A stretch of 53,992 nt of DNA from Phlegmacium glaucopus (lineage: Eukaryota > Basidiomycota > Agaricomycetes > Agaricales > Cortinariaceae): assembly GCA_015039465.1 (NCBI GenBank), contig MU130035.1, forward strand, positions 1 through 53,992, in the 5' to 3' direction. Below are positions 32,740 through 44,489 of this stretch, one piece after another. The notes below the pieces were generated by a model. That model did no database searches and was not told the origin of the DNA. It saw only the letters and a program-made list of their open reading frames with translations. Positions within the stretch are counted from its first letter, which is position 1; each line of letters begins with the position of its first letter. Made by a program: the position numbers and the translations under genes.

Positions 32740-34262
32740 ATTATTGTATCACCATCAAGATCGTTGTTTGTACCATTCTTATATTTGAACTGCTTATTGA
32801 ATGCCACCTCCACCTGAACGAAGGCCTGCGATCATCGACTTGAATGTTATTATGACTCGGAACTACATTTAACAAGAGTACATCGCTGAAGAACTTGCTG
32901 AAGTTCACACCCCTTATTCTCAATTGGAATTAACAATATATAGTTAAATAAGAATAGCGGTGTCATACTACTGCGCATCATTATATATACGTAGAATAAG
33001 GACATCGGCAAGAGGAGAAAAGAACAAGATTATTCATATCAGACCTGAACAATGAATCGATCGTAGCTACGGCCGGAACGATAGGGTACTGACCGTCATA
33101 ATTGCTTCGAGATGTATCGTGTTTGTAAGTAACTTCAAATTCGTCGAGACCTCTAGTATGAAAATCAATTGTTAAATGAGAAAAGAGGTACAAAAACAAG
33201 CAATGGATCGAAAATAAATTGTATGCCCTACTAGCTTAAAACCTTCTTGGTGACGCCAAGTCAAATCGGCCAAACACACGCTGGAACGTCCACTGAGACG
33301 AATCATGCCTATATAGATATTGAGCCGAAGGAATTATACTTGATGTATACTCAGGGAGCGAGTCGTGGTTGCAGGACGGGCTTGGGAGTCATTCGGGGAT
33401 TGATGTTGTAGAATCGGCACTCGGAGGACTAGTCATCAAAAAATAAGAAGAATCATACTATACATAAGGGCCTTAGGTCTGAGGGTACAGGCCAGGTGAC
33501 ACGGCAAGGGTTCATCGTGCTGTGAATAGTGGTTCAAGTTCGAACCACTGTCATTACATAATATTGATGATAAGCATCGACGAAATGATGAGTTCCCAAA
33601 GAGGCAATATCACTCCAAGTCGCGACCGGTCGCTGACGCCAGCTGCAACGAAGGCAATATCTATCTCCCAGTAGGGACGCGCAAGCGATCGTAAGGAAGG
33701 CATATTGTTGTTCAATTATCGCCATGTTGAAGGTCCAAGTCGTCTCAGCTTTCCTGTTTGTGCTTGACAGTTTTCCATAGTACCTGCTTTCGACCCTGAA
33801 ACCCTGAATTCCCTGATGCGCCTTCAGCCAAATTCATATGCCTCACGTTCAATGGTATTGGTAGGAATAACGAGCGAGCCATGAGGACAAGACTCTGATT
33901 GGATTATTTTGAGGTTATACGTGAAACCGTACGTGTAAATCAATCCACCAATAATACTTAATCGTCGTCCCAGCGACGCTGGGTACCCCTTTCGATGCCT
34001 TCAAATATTCGGTGTCTTCAAATATCGTGGGTAGCTTTCATTTGCCTTGGAAAAAAAATTGGGATTCTGAGACAGAGGTGGGGAAAATTCATAGCCAAAT
34101 ACAAAAACCTCGGTGGCTAATGCTAAATATGGCTGACAGTTGATCTGCCAATGGGATATTACGATTGACTTTGATCTTGTTTGGAACCAAAAAAACCCAA
34201 CGACCAGAGAGGTGCATAGGGCGGAACAAAAAAGCCCAAGTTAAGGAAAACTAAACCAAGAA
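32740..34262 (-). pseudogene. Family E copy 3, degenerate
   Basis: Colinear with E1 over nearly its whole length: the C-terminal exon (32930-32750), the DFHTRGL exon (33199-32985, lacking the FEDGTLIDAAG part), the Cys/Trp-rich exon (RYCLRCSWRQRPVATW, 33690-33580), the GFRV-type exon (33830-33730, damaged) and the upstream exon (34250-34080). It also holds a locally duplicated GATGCCTTCAAATAT / GGTGTCTTCAAATAT piece near 34000. Deletions and stops make it a pseudogene. Confidence 0.6.
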
Positions 34263-34479
34263 CTGGCCTCAAAAAACTTCAGAAGACATAGGGAAAATGG
34301 GCCACAATCCTTAAAGGCGTCTCCATTCTTGTCACGTTATCCCCAGGGTGTGCTGTTATTTCAGGCCACACTCTCTATCCTCGTTTCCTCCTTCCAACCG
34401 CCGCATATTTTGCATTCCCTCTATCTTTTGTCAATCATGATCCCTCATCCACATCGTGAGCGCCGATAATACTCACTTT

Positions 34480-34905
34480 CCTACCCGTGGTTTATTTTTT
34501 CCCCTTCCCTGACACAGCTTCTTCTGAACTTGCGGATTTCGGTTGTTCTGTTCGACCAGAATTATCAGCAAGAGAAACAGGATTAAATAGCAATAAATCC
34601 TTCGAAGTAGTAAGCACTCCCGATTGTTGCAACTTGCCGTCGTTGTATATGCTAACACCCCAATATTGTAGTATACGACAATTGTAGTCCGTCAAGACCT
34701 TCCAAAGAATGAGAAGCTTTTTTTCCCATACTTTTGGTTTTCCAAAGGCCTACCACACTTTATGGAAGGTAATGAAAATGTTATCTTTCCCGAGTCTGTT
34801 GCAGAAATGATAAAGCCTTACAAACCTTAGGATGGAATAATGCCGGAACGCTGGCCCTGACTGCCGGCCGTCAAGTCGTACTCTCAAAAGAGTTCAACGA
34901 TCATG
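34480..34905 (+). pseudogene. Family F copy 3, 5' fragment
   Basis: Keeps the intron acceptor (GACACAG) and the exon beginning TCTTCTGAACTTGCGGATTT, an exon starting YTTIVVRQDL with LFFPYFWFSKGLPHFMEGN, and breaks off after the TLALTAGRQ equivalent near 34900. Missing bases put it out of frame. It sits head to head with E3. Confidence 0.65.
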
Positions 34906-36810
34906 AAGGTTTCCTTGGAGAACATCGATGGTCAGAAATGTTAATGGAGCCTGGCGCAGAGGAGAAAAAGCAGAGGGTCAGAAAGATGGTTCGTGATTGA
35001 AATACTTTGGTTTATCTAATCGCCTCTCAATTTTTTGTTTTTCTGAAACAAAAGGATGGAAAAAAATTGTTGTCCAGTCGACCTGGCGAAATAATTGGTC
35101 TCCAGGAACAGGGTAAGTGCTCGGATTTAAATTTTCAGTTTAAACCACTTGTTGGGTCTGTGAATACGTACTAAAATCCCCATCTACACATTATATCAGT
35201 CCTTTCAAACACCCGTACCCACGAAGTCACTGGCGCCCCCTTCCAAACGAACAAACAATGTCGGCCTCTTCCAGCTGATAAAATAGCTCTCCATGTGTCG
35301 AACAACCAGGTGAATTTCTACTTACAACATGATTTTGAACTTATTTTCACCTTGTATTGCGCAGTTTGTGTCGTGGACTCAGACGAAGAATGCAGGCGCA
35401 TCCACTTCAATGACATGGGATGTAAGCTTAATCGACCTTATCAAAGGGGAGAGACCACCTGACAACGCCTCAGGTCCTGCTTGCCTTGCTAACTACCTGC
35501 CTGCATCCGCTCTGCCCCAAATTTGTTAAGATCTGTTACTTCCAATGGTATATCGTTGGCATTTCTCGTCTCGTCTGGTTTGTTCTTGACACCCGTCAAC
35601 GTGGTTGGAGAATTCCCCAATGCAGCTGCCATGTCGCTCATTCTATCCTGTAATCGCGATGATAGGTTTGATAGGATGTATAGGCATAATCAAGGGATAT
35701 GGAAGAATCACCTCGCTATCGGTGCTAATGACCCTGTTTTCTTGTATATCCCATCCATCCATGCCATTCCTTGCTCTCTGAGCTCTTCCCTTCTCTGTAA
35801 CATACTAGTTAGTCTACTTTGACCATTCTTTTCCTTTTCTATTGCTGTCCATCATTCTTCCCTTTGCCTCATTCCTACCCCAGAATCAATGAAGTTTACT
35901 ATACCTATATCATCAGTCTTTGCCTATTCCTTCATTCCAACCCCTCCCTCATTTTTTGTATCCACTCACCCGTTCAATCCAAGCAAAACACAGGTATGTC
36001 TCCAATCAGCCCTCCATTCCGTCTTTACAATTATTGAACATACAATGTTTAGGACCTAGTGTAACTGTTGCAATTAGCGAAAGCCCAGCGACGACACGTT
36101 CAAGGACTGGTACGTGAAAATGATCTTTCTCCAATGGCAATGTCTGACTTAGTCAACCCAAGCATCTACCTATCCTGTACTGTCCAGGATAGCCACCTCC
36201 GCGCGGAACAAGAGTTACAAGACTCAGCTCCGCCTCCCCTTGAACAAGGACCATCACCATGATAGTCCAGCGTCTGGCCTCTTCGTGGCTCAAGGGACTA
36301 GTACCTTCGGGGAAGCTAACAGACGTCTTCTACCGAGGAAAAACTACTTGCAGTCAGCTAGTACGACGATAAGCCGCTCGACCGTCAAATCAATAGGTCT
36401 GTTGCCGTTTTTAGCACTCAACTATACCTAACCTATATAATAAGCACCAGCAAATCCAATTGAAGTCAAAACACCACTGGCGGGCAAGCTGTGACCTCAG
36501 GTCTCAGAAACGCCCATGTTGTCAACGTTCGACCCACCAAACCTCTCGTCGACCCACTGGCACCTACCTTACTCCAACGGGTCCACCTATGGCACACGAT
36601 GTGGAGCCTCAGGCCGTAGTCATTGTGATCGTGCCGCTGTGCCACTGCCGCTGTCTTGCAACAGGATGTTACGACACGACAGACCTACCTGCCTACGCAG
36701 ACGAAATCATCACACATCACAACAACCAGGCCTGACAAGGTAGGAGTTCGTACGCCATTATGCTTATGCAATCAAATGACAAAGTAGTTGAATTTTAGAT
36801 ACGCATAGCT
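34906..36810. other. Unannotated stretch, no gene supported
   Basis: It contains pieces that look like worn coding sequence: an EHRWSEMLMEPGAEEKK frame ending at a possible GGTAAGTG donor (35110), and FVSWTQTKNAGASTSMTWDV at 35370-35430. None could be assembled or recognised. Short frames at 35523-36743 lack splice or domain support. Confidence 0.35.
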
Positions 36811-36814
36811 AAGA

Positions 36815-37125
36815 CGCGTCGCGTTCTCTCTCATCTGACTCTGTTCGTCGACACGAAGATTTCAAAAAATGATTTATCCGGTTTATGGATGCTTACCGCA
36901 AAGGGCTGAATGGGAAACAGACTGGGCGACTTCCCACAAGCTTGAAGGTACTGCTGCCACCCGTGGCCTGAAAGATTGATAGACAATATGGAATCTAGTT
37001 TAACTTACATTGCATATTTATATGTCTCATTTTACTGTTAGATGCCGTTGAGCGCTCACCTAGAGCTTAGCAATCGATCTTGTCATGTTGAATATTCCAC
37101 TTCAATCTGTTTTCCGAAGTGGTCG
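36815..37125. repeat. Dispersed repeat G, copy 2
   Basis: Second copy of the sequence at 30030-30325, with small indels (for example an added GCATATTTA in the middle). Confidence 0.7.
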
Positions 37126-37311
37126 TCTATCAGTGATTCCTGCTCGTCATTGCATAAGGGTAAGTAACAATCTTTTAAAAACATCCGTTTATAGCTTTAA
37201 GCACATATATACACTAACTGAATTCTGCGAACTGAGGTTCCTCCCTATTCTGCTATATTTAATATTAAAGGAATCACATAGTAGGAATACACCGCAAAGA
37301 GGTTTCAACTT

Positions 37312-39480
37312 TCAAGGTCCCAAACCCCAAGCTTCTAATCCTACGCACTCAAATTCGACTGTTGAAGTTCCAGCCTTTTTTGGACCAGGCGAACAAAGAG
37401 GCTCGTTATCAAATGTTGGGCATGGAGCCGAGGAACGGTCGTATAATGTATCATCGAGGTAAAGACCATAGTACCCGTCACTTTGAGGGTTGCACGGATT
37501 TCAGTAAGATAGAGAACACAGAGAGAAACTTCTCACCCTCCTCCAAAAGAAATATAACCTGGCTCGCAAAGCGCCACATAATTGTTTTTCCCAGTCGTCT
37601 TGTACACTTTCAATGTTCCTTGTGTGAACTTCCACAAGAACCTTGGATCCGAAAATAAGATTACCACCAATCATCACACAGTGAGAAAAGACAAAGAAAG
37701 ACTTACGACTCACCACCACTGAAATATCCTTTCCTACCCTTCTTCCCCATACTTAATCCTTCTCCATCAGCGATCCAAGCTCCAAATGTTCCCTCTTCTT
37801 CTTCACCTGCCCCGCTGGCGTCTTTGATGATTAATAAAACGCCTCTTGTACCCAATCCTACTCCCCCACTCTTACCAGGATATACAGCTCGGGAAGGCGA
37901 TAAAGCTTCTTCGCATCGAGTGTATAATGTGTTCAACGATATTCCATGTTGGTCGAGTGAATAAACCAGCGTCCAAGATCGAGGGAGACGACAGAGAGCT
38001 GGGAGATGCGGGCGTAACTAGACATCCAAAAGAGAACGGAATTGAGGAATAAATTACCAAAATCGCCAAGTTCTGAGAAAGTACAGGTGTGGTAGCCGCC
38101 TTCCTCCCTTTCAGATCTAAATTTCCACTTTTCTTCTCCATGAATGCACCTATACCAGTACTTACCCCAACATATGCTTGTATATGTCCTTGCGTCTGCG
38201 ATTTGAGTATCTTCCGCGGGTTATCCACTTGTTTCCCATTTCCTCTACCATTCGCCCTGCCTCGTACTCTCTCCCTCTCCAACTCGTTCGAAAATCCTTT
38301 ATCCCAATCTTATGAACCCCCTCCGAATCCAGGAGCTCCGCTTGGTGGGAAGTAAACGTAAGTTCCGAATGGGGAAGCAGTGTGTTTGATACCACCTGAG
38401 ACCGAGGAAATGGATGGTCTAGGTAATGTATGGGATACATGCGGCTCTGGATGCTGGCTTACATGGCGACAAGTTGGGGGAGAGGATGAGTTTTGTCTGA
38501 AGCGGTTGATGCTGCTGTTGGTGGTGACATTTTTGATGGAGGATTCAGGGAGGAAGGTGAGGAAGGTGAGGCATCAGCGCTGACGCCAGATATTGATACC
38601 AGGGCCGGTGTTGCTCCGTGTCCTTGTTGCTGCTGCTGGTGCCCACTGCTACTGCTCGTTTTCAGGAGATTAGACATCGAGGTGGACGATGTTGACCTTG
38701 ACAAAGTCGGATCTCTTCTGGTGGGTGCTTCATTGGACGAATTAGCCAGGAGAATTGGTAGTGCAAGTGTAGCTGGAGACGGCAGTGAATGAGATCAGGG
38801 ATGAGAAGGATCGGACAACCGTGATTGTAGAGATGTTTCGTCGTTGTCACTATAGGTATTGGTATTGACCAAGTGTCCCGAAGAAAAATATTCAAGGTCA
38901 AGGTCGTGCAAAACGGCGTCAACGGGAAGTAGTGATGACGGGGAAGATGTTCACAGTTCAGGATCGGAAGCAGACTGCTTGCTGTCGTCGAATGTCGTCG
39001 ATCGATCTTCCTGGCCTTCTTTCTGTGTAGTTTTGTTCTCGTGGTGCAATGATTATCTTCGCATTTGAGTAATTCATCCACTAAACCTTTCCGCCTTATC
39101 TCTGCTCCGTCTCGCATCCTGAGCGAATTTGTGAAAAAAAGTAAGACTGGTGTTGTCTGGTCGAGTCGGGTGGTAAAATTCTTGTGACGAAGTTGGTACT
39201 ACCGACATTGGTGGCGGTGATGGTACTGGCAACAACACAGGAGCTGAAAAAAAGGCTCGCCGTCGTTCTTATCCCACTCGAAGGTCGTCGGAATACCCAA
39301 TGAGGAATTTGAGGAAGGTAATAGCAACGACGAAGGATCCTCATGTGCAGAAACGCTCATAAAACATCCGGAATCAGCTGTTGTTGAGCGTTCCTTTTGA
39401 ACTTGTGAACTAGAGGATGCCCGCGGGGGCGCATGAAATAGATTCGGTGCTCCAGGCGCAGCTGGCGTGAAGAGAAAAGC
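37312..39480 (-). pseudogene. Pseudogene of an OXR1-like TLDc-domain protein
   Basis: TLDc proteins of the OXR1 group act in oxidative-stress resistance and V-ATPase regulation. The C-terminal domain is clear: LRPHLPALCRLPRSWTLVYS, LDQHGISLNTLYTRC, GVLLIIKDASG, FGAWIADGEG, GYFSGGES; then exon 37641-37537 with FLWKFTQGTLKVYKTTGKNN and YVALCEPGYISFGGG; then exon 37480-37312 with DGYYGLYLDDTLYDRSSAPC and a final CVGLEAWGLGP. Its introns (37642-37706, 37481-37536) are intact. The N-terminal part (SVSAHEDPSSLLLPS, RKGLVDELLKCED, PSISSVSGGIKHTASPFGTY) has in-frame stops at 38951-38953, 38795-38797 and 38310-38312 and frame slips near 39110. The C-terminal domain itself has an open frame. Confidence 0.85.
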
Positions 39481-39484
39481 TTCT

Positions 39485-40380
39485 CGAGTTCTTCCCCCTC
39501 GTTGTAGGTGCTCGCGAGATCACGGGGGACATCGCTGGTGTCATCGTCACCGACGACGACAAAGTTTTGTTGTTGTGGGAATACATTTCTTCATCTGATA
39601 CGAACATTAGATATGGCGCTGAGAAATCCAAGGTCCAAGTTCGTTAAGCGCCTTGTTATGATTGAAAAGGAACTCAAAGGTCAATCCAGCAACAAATGTT
39701 AGGTCACGTGCATGCTGTGGGCCGTGCCACGGTGGCGAAAATGCTCTTTCATTTCTTTTCACGTACTCAGTCCAAATCAAGCTGCTGTTAACCTGGAATT
39801 GTGAAAACAAGTTTTGAAAGCCATTATCCGGTCATCGTGAGGACGAGCTAAGTTCTTCTGTATCTATGGGCAAACGCACATCTTCATGGAATGTTGCTCA
39901 ATATGTTCGTGGCGGGTGCTCAAATGCTTAGCGCAACACTTTTCGAGCTCCTGTTACGATGGGTATGGATGCCTCATCTTTTGAGCTTACAGAATAATCG
40001 AATTCTCTCCGTCTCTGTTTGTCTCTTGCGTCCGCAGTTGGTTGACGGTTCTTCAAGTAATATTTCTGGAGACCCTGGGTCAATCATCCCTGTGCATTTC
40101 CGCAGTTCATTATGACATTATGGTGTTCATCGCTTAAAACATGGGTTTACAACAGTGTCCGATATTTTCTCCTAGTCATTGGCGGTGCTATCAGCCGCTT
40201 GATGCTATTGATATTACCTCACCAAGCTGTGTTTTTTTCGTTAGGTTTATTCAGTGTCTCTGCTATTTGACAGCGTGAAACGGTGAGCGATGCCGTCTCT
40301 ACATGTAACCTCTTCGTGATGAGATACGCACATTCCAACCATCCTTTTTAGTTCTACAGATTATTAATCGTCTTGTACAA
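39485..40380. other. Intergenic DNA upstream of the hydrophobin
   Basis: No supported gene. The part next to 39480 may be the worn N-terminal end of the OXR1-like pseudogene; the rest is the hydrophobin upstream region. Confidence 0.4.
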
Positions 40381-40387
40381 GACCTCT

Positions 40388-40400
40388 GGAATATATAAAG
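40388..40400 (+). promoter_or_regulatory. TATA box of the hydrophobin gene
   Basis: GGAATATATAAAG lies about 70 nt upstream of the ATG at 40467, a usual distance for fungal TATA-type promoters of highly expressed genes. Confidence 0.65.
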
Positions 40401-40466
40401 ATCGCTATGGTCTCGTCTTCATTCAAACAGTTCCCAGTGTTCAGCATTACAAAAAAGCAAAACAAT

Positions 40467-40986
40467 ATGCAATTCAAAGTTATCTCTACTCTCGCTTTCG
40501 TCACTCTTGTGGCTGCTGCCATCGCCCCTCCTTTCCCTGGGAACCCTCTTCCTACTATCGGTGCTAGCAAATGCAAGTCTGGAGAACTCCAGTGCTGTAA
40601 GTTGTATTTTCATCAGATCGCTTTAGTGCTATGATGAACACGAATTATTATAGGCAAGAGCTACGAGTCGCCCACTGCTGCTTCCAGCGCCCTCGGTCCC
40701 TTGGGCATCCCTCCGAGCACTATTTCTGGTCTTGTTGGTGTCAATTGCACCCCGATCACTGCCACAGGCGGAGGCAAGCCGTCTTGGTAAGTTCTTTAGA
40801 TTCATTGACCTGACCGGTTTGAATTTATACAATTTTTTTGCCAGCCTCACCAAACCTCTCTGCTGCACAGACAACTCGCATAGTAAGTGGTTTGCCTGAG
40901 CATATTTTCTATTTTCTGACTATCTTTTTTCCCAACGTTAAGACGGTGTTTCCCTGGGTTGCAACCCAGTTGACCTTGACGCTTAG
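40467..40986 (+). CDS. Class I hydrophobin
   Basis: Small secreted amphipathic protein that self-assembles at air/water or hyphal surfaces. Four exons: 40467-40596, 40654-40786, 40845-40882, 40943-40986; 114 residues, three introns of 57-60 nt with GT..AG ends. The signal peptide is MQFKVISTLAFVTLVAAAIA (1-20). Eight Cys at 36, 43, 44, 75, 88, 94, 95 and 107 give C-X6-CC-X30-C-X12-C-X5-CC-X11-C, within the class I spacing. The length is typical. Frame, splice sites and cysteines are all intact, unlike most neighbouring genes. It stands alone between the OXR1-like pseudogene and F/E fragments. Confidence 0.95.
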
Positions 40987-40989
40987 CTT

Positions 40990-41810
40990 GTAAAATTTGA
41001 ATATTAGCTGAGGGTGACCCCTGCGCATTAGTTAATACCTTGATGGACTTGAACTTTCGAATTGTTATTAGACATAGACCCTCTGTTATTTCCTGCATCA
41101 ATGTCCAAGTTTACTTGGCGGCCTACTCCCAACTAACATCTATACTATTTCAGGGCGATTATGTGAGGTTTTGAACAAACTTTCATGCGAAAGACTTCTT
41201 TTATCCACGTCCTCTCCGAGATCAACCTTCAGCCAGAGGACCGTTTGCCACTGAGACGATCGGATGATTAATTGCTTCGGGATATGCTACTTATTGGTGC
41301 ATGCCAGGAACAATACAAAATCAATCTACATCTGGGAGCGGAAGCGACTGGTTGGAACCTTCGTGTCTGTGTAAGTGTTAGTGTGATCATCCAATAAGAT
41401 GCTCTGGAATCATGACCAGAGACAGGTCCCCTTGTTGGTGTGGAGGACTTTCGTGGGCAGTGCGATTTGCACGAAAATCGGTACTGTTGGACCAGGCCGT
41501 TGGCTGACCGACAAGTGGCGTGATCCAAAGGCGTTCAGTGTTTCAAATCCGGAGTTGGGTAAGTGAATGTGGACAACTCGATTTCTTGGCAACTTCCATC
41601 GATAATCATTCAGACACCCTTCCAGACCGTGGCACCTCAGGTCTTGAACCAGGCTGATGCTGGGCGTCACCCGAGCGTTTTAAACTACTTGGCACTATGG
41701 TGTTCTGGGACTCCCAGAATACCACATTTACAAGGAGATTAAAACGCAAGGCCGCAATCGATGAAAAATCCTCTTGTCCCAATCTGAAGAAATCCTGGGC
41801 GCTGCTCAGC
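40990..41810. other. Unannotated stretch, possible gene relics
   Basis: No supported gene. Some open frames (41268-41670) look protein-like on either strand but without starts, splice sites or recognisable motifs. Confidence 0.35.
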
Positions 41811-41817
41811 TCCAAGC

Positions 41818-41965
41818 CAGGGCGCATCCGATATATGCACCTGCACCCTTCTCATTGATGTTTCATCGCTTTTTCATAGCCTCAGCTGACCCTTCATCGG
41901 CTTATAGGCGCTTTTAATGAAGCAAGCTGCGCTTCTATTCCAGGTTTCCATCCAGAAGGTTTGTA
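41818..41965 (+). pseudogene. Fragment of family F around intron 1
   Basis: Matches F1 25014-25140: the start of intron 1 (ATATATGCACCTGCACCCTT), its acceptor (TTTTTCATAG) and the beginning of exon 2 through TCTATTCCAGGTTTCC. It stops soon after. Confidence 0.6.
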
Positions 41966-42019
41966 TAAAAATAAAAAAATGAATATGGAATACAACAACA
42001 TTGTATCCCAAATTTTTTA

Positions 42020-42450
42020 TTTTTTGTCAACTAGCACGATCCCATATCCACATCATGAATAACGATAATACCCACCTGTATCTGCTCACACCTGAATATT
42101 GTAGTCCGTGAAGATGTGCCAAGTACCTCGGAGAGCCAGTCGTCTTTGAAGGACGGGCTTGGGAGTCATTCGGGGATTGATTTTGTAGAATCGGGACTCG
42201 GAGCACTAGATAAGAAGAATCATACTACACCCTAGGTCTTAGGGTCCAGGTGATGCAGCAAGGGTTCACGCGTTCACGCGCTGTACTGTCATTACATAAT
42301 ATTGATGATAAGCATGGACAATGAGTTCCCAGAAAGGCAATATCACCCACGCCAGCTGCAACGAAGGCAATATCTATTTCCTGGTAGGGACGCGCGCGTG
42401 ATCATAAGAAAGGTGTATTGTTGTTCAAATTTAAGGTCCAAGTCGTAGTA
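42020..42450 (-). pseudogene. Fragments of families E and F
   Basis: 42020-42110 resembles the F2/F3 intron region (CACACCTGAATATTGTAGT). 42120-42450 matches the E1 interval 23638-23990: GACGGGCTTGGGAGTCATTC, CTACACCCTAGGTCTTAGGG, CGCCAGCTGCAACGAAGGCA, with deletions. Confidence 0.55.
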
Positions 42451-42517
42451 TAGAAAGTTTGTATATTGATTTTAAGTACCTAGAACAATATAGTAAGGCT
42501 AGGTAATTGTTGGCTAC

Positions 42518-42977
42518 TAGTGATGTTACGGCTCGGCTCGGCTCGGCTTAGGCTTGACACGGCCTCTAAAAAGCCAGGCCCGAGCCGTAGGCCAAAACTT
42601 TGCACGGCTTGGGCTCGGCCTGGGGCTCAGGCCGCGGCTTTTTCCCACACGGTTAGAAGGTAAGGGAGAACATGAGGGCAACAAAATTTGTATGAAATCA
42701 AACTAAAAAATGACCATAAATGACTATCAATGGCAATATTATCAATTACACTCTGTTACAGTGCTGTTTTAAGTCATCAAAAGTTCAAATTCCCCCCTTA
42801 AGACTGCCAAAAATGCGAATTTCGAGGCTCAGACCCAGGCCGTGCTTAAGCCGCGGCTCACGGCCTGAAAAATCTGAAGCCCAAGCCGTAGGCCGTCAAA
42901 GCCGTTGGTACGGCTTTCCCACGGCTCGGCTCGGCTCGACGGCTTGCGGCTTTGAAGCCGAGCCTTTCACATCACTA
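42518..42977. mobile_element. Non-autonomous hAT element (460 bp) with 8-bp target duplication
   Basis: Terminal inverted repeats TAGTGATGT (42518-42526) and ACATCACTA (42969-42977) begin with the TAGNG typical of hAT transposons. Identical 8-bp flanks TTGGCTAC lie at 42510-42517 and 42978-42985. Subterminal GGCTCGGCTT repeats on the left face AAGCCGAGCC on the right. It has no transposase frame, so it would need a transposase supplied from elsewhere. The GC-rich CGGCTCGG repeats differ sharply from the AT-rich surroundings. Confidence 0.85.
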
Positions 42978-43249
42978 TTGGCTACTAGTAGAAAGCTGAG
43001 ATGTGTAAATAAAAGAAAACCGTAACAAAAGGAAATGATTATGTAACGTTGATGATAACGCGATGAAGGAGTGTGATAAAAGATAATAGATAAAGGAACT
43101 CAAAATAAACGAGGGGGTTGCAGCTCGTATACGGTATAATCCAACACACCCGAGTCATCTGGAGTACGAGGGCCTCATTCATTCAACCTTCACATGAAAA
43201 CTTCCGGAGTCCAGATAGCACTGATAATTTCCAATCGAGCACATACACA

Positions 43250-43845
43250 CATCACCCAAAATGCCAAAGCGCAACGTGCAAAACGTCGGTACTCCCGATT
43301 GTTGCCGTCGTCATATCTACTCACACCTGAATATTGTAGTCCATCAAGAGTTTTCAAAGGTTAAAAACCTTTTTTTCCCCTACGTTTGGTTTTCCGAAGG
43401 CCCGCCATACTATATGAAAGACAATGACTACGACAACATCATTTTTCCCGAGTTCGTTGGATCAATGATAAAAGCATTTGAAACCTTAGTAGGATGGAAT
43501 TACTCCGGAACGGTGGCGCTGACTGCTGGCCGTCAGAGGGTACTTTTTTTCCGCCACAGAAATCTCAAGGATGTTCTGTGTTCTTTGGCAAAAAAAATCG
43601 TACGTGGATTAAACACAAATTTTCCCTGCAACTCTATTTCCTTACCATAAATTTAGGGCCCCGGATTTTTAGAGAGCGTGGGGTGGCGATGGATTCCAAG
43701 CGATATGCCTCACTCACAAAATACGCATCTCACTTATGAGCCTGATCTCCAACGGAATGAATTCGACGCTGGAGTTCTCTTCATAGAGTGTCTCAATGAA
43801 TTTGAGTACAATCAACTGATTTCAAGCTTCACATGAAAATCTTAG
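43250..43845 (+). pseudogene. Family F copy 4, degenerate
   Basis: Close to F2: the exon from about 43340 encodes VVHQEFSKVK, LFFPYVWFSEGPPYYMKDND and RVLFFRHRNLKDVLCSLAKK, with the conserved GTACGT donor and AAATTTAG acceptor. The upstream exons are missing and the last exon has a frame break and stops (43738 and about 43833). Confidence 0.6.
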
Positions 43846-43974
43846 GAGGGATATTCAGATGTCACCCACGACTTCCAAATTCCGATCACGAGCACATTAC
43901 CGAGATCCAAGTGCCGACGCACACACTGAAGCATCCGCCCTTGTTCAAGAATCAACGATACCGGTCCGCCGCTG

Positions 43975-44205
43975 CACGTCGAAATTAAGCCCTGACCGCT
44001 ACCCCTGGTGTCCGTCAAAACCACAATCACCACACACCAGACTCCTACTCTAAATAAGTCGACCGCACACCCCCCAAGCGATCAGAAAATCCATCGAGTT
44101 CATCCCGACTCGGAGTCAGACCTCGTTCAAAAACCATACAAGGCACCTTCAGGAAGCAGGAGAATGGAGCCGTAAAACAGACGAGTATCGGAGTGGAAGG
44201 AGAGA
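43975..44205 (+). pseudogene. Gene D fragment
   Basis: Nearly the same as the decayed D copy at 32310, sharing the same TAA in the DSYSK segment and the GACTCGGAGTCAGACCTCGT insertion. The two copies therefore descend from one already broken copy. Confidence 0.65.
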
Positions 44206-44485
44206 ATATCCATCACCTGAACGAAGGCCTGCGATCCATCAACTTGAATGCTGTTATTATCACTCGGAACTACATTTAACAAGAGTACATCGCTGAAGAA
44301 TTCGCTGAAGTTCACACCTCTATTCTCAATCGGAATTAACAATATATAGTTAAATAAGAATAGCTGTGTCATACTACTGAGCCTGATCTCCAACGGAATG
44401 AATTCGACGCTGGAATATTTTTCATAGAGAGTCTCAATGATTTTGAATTCGATCGACTGATTCATTCAAGCTTCACATGTATCAC
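44206..44485 (-). pseudogene. Family E C-terminal exon fragment and duplicated F tail
   Basis: 44206-44365 matches the E C-terminal exon (YILLIPIENRGVNFSEFFSD on the minus strand). 44375-44480 repeats the plus-strand F4 tail at 43740-43835 (CTGATCTCCAACGGAATGAA), a short-range duplication. Confidence 0.55.
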
Positions 44486-44489
44486 ATAC

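Noticed and set aside
42720..43025. Open frame across the hAT element end
   Set aside because: It runs out of the element through the terminal repeat and target duplication, so it is accidental.
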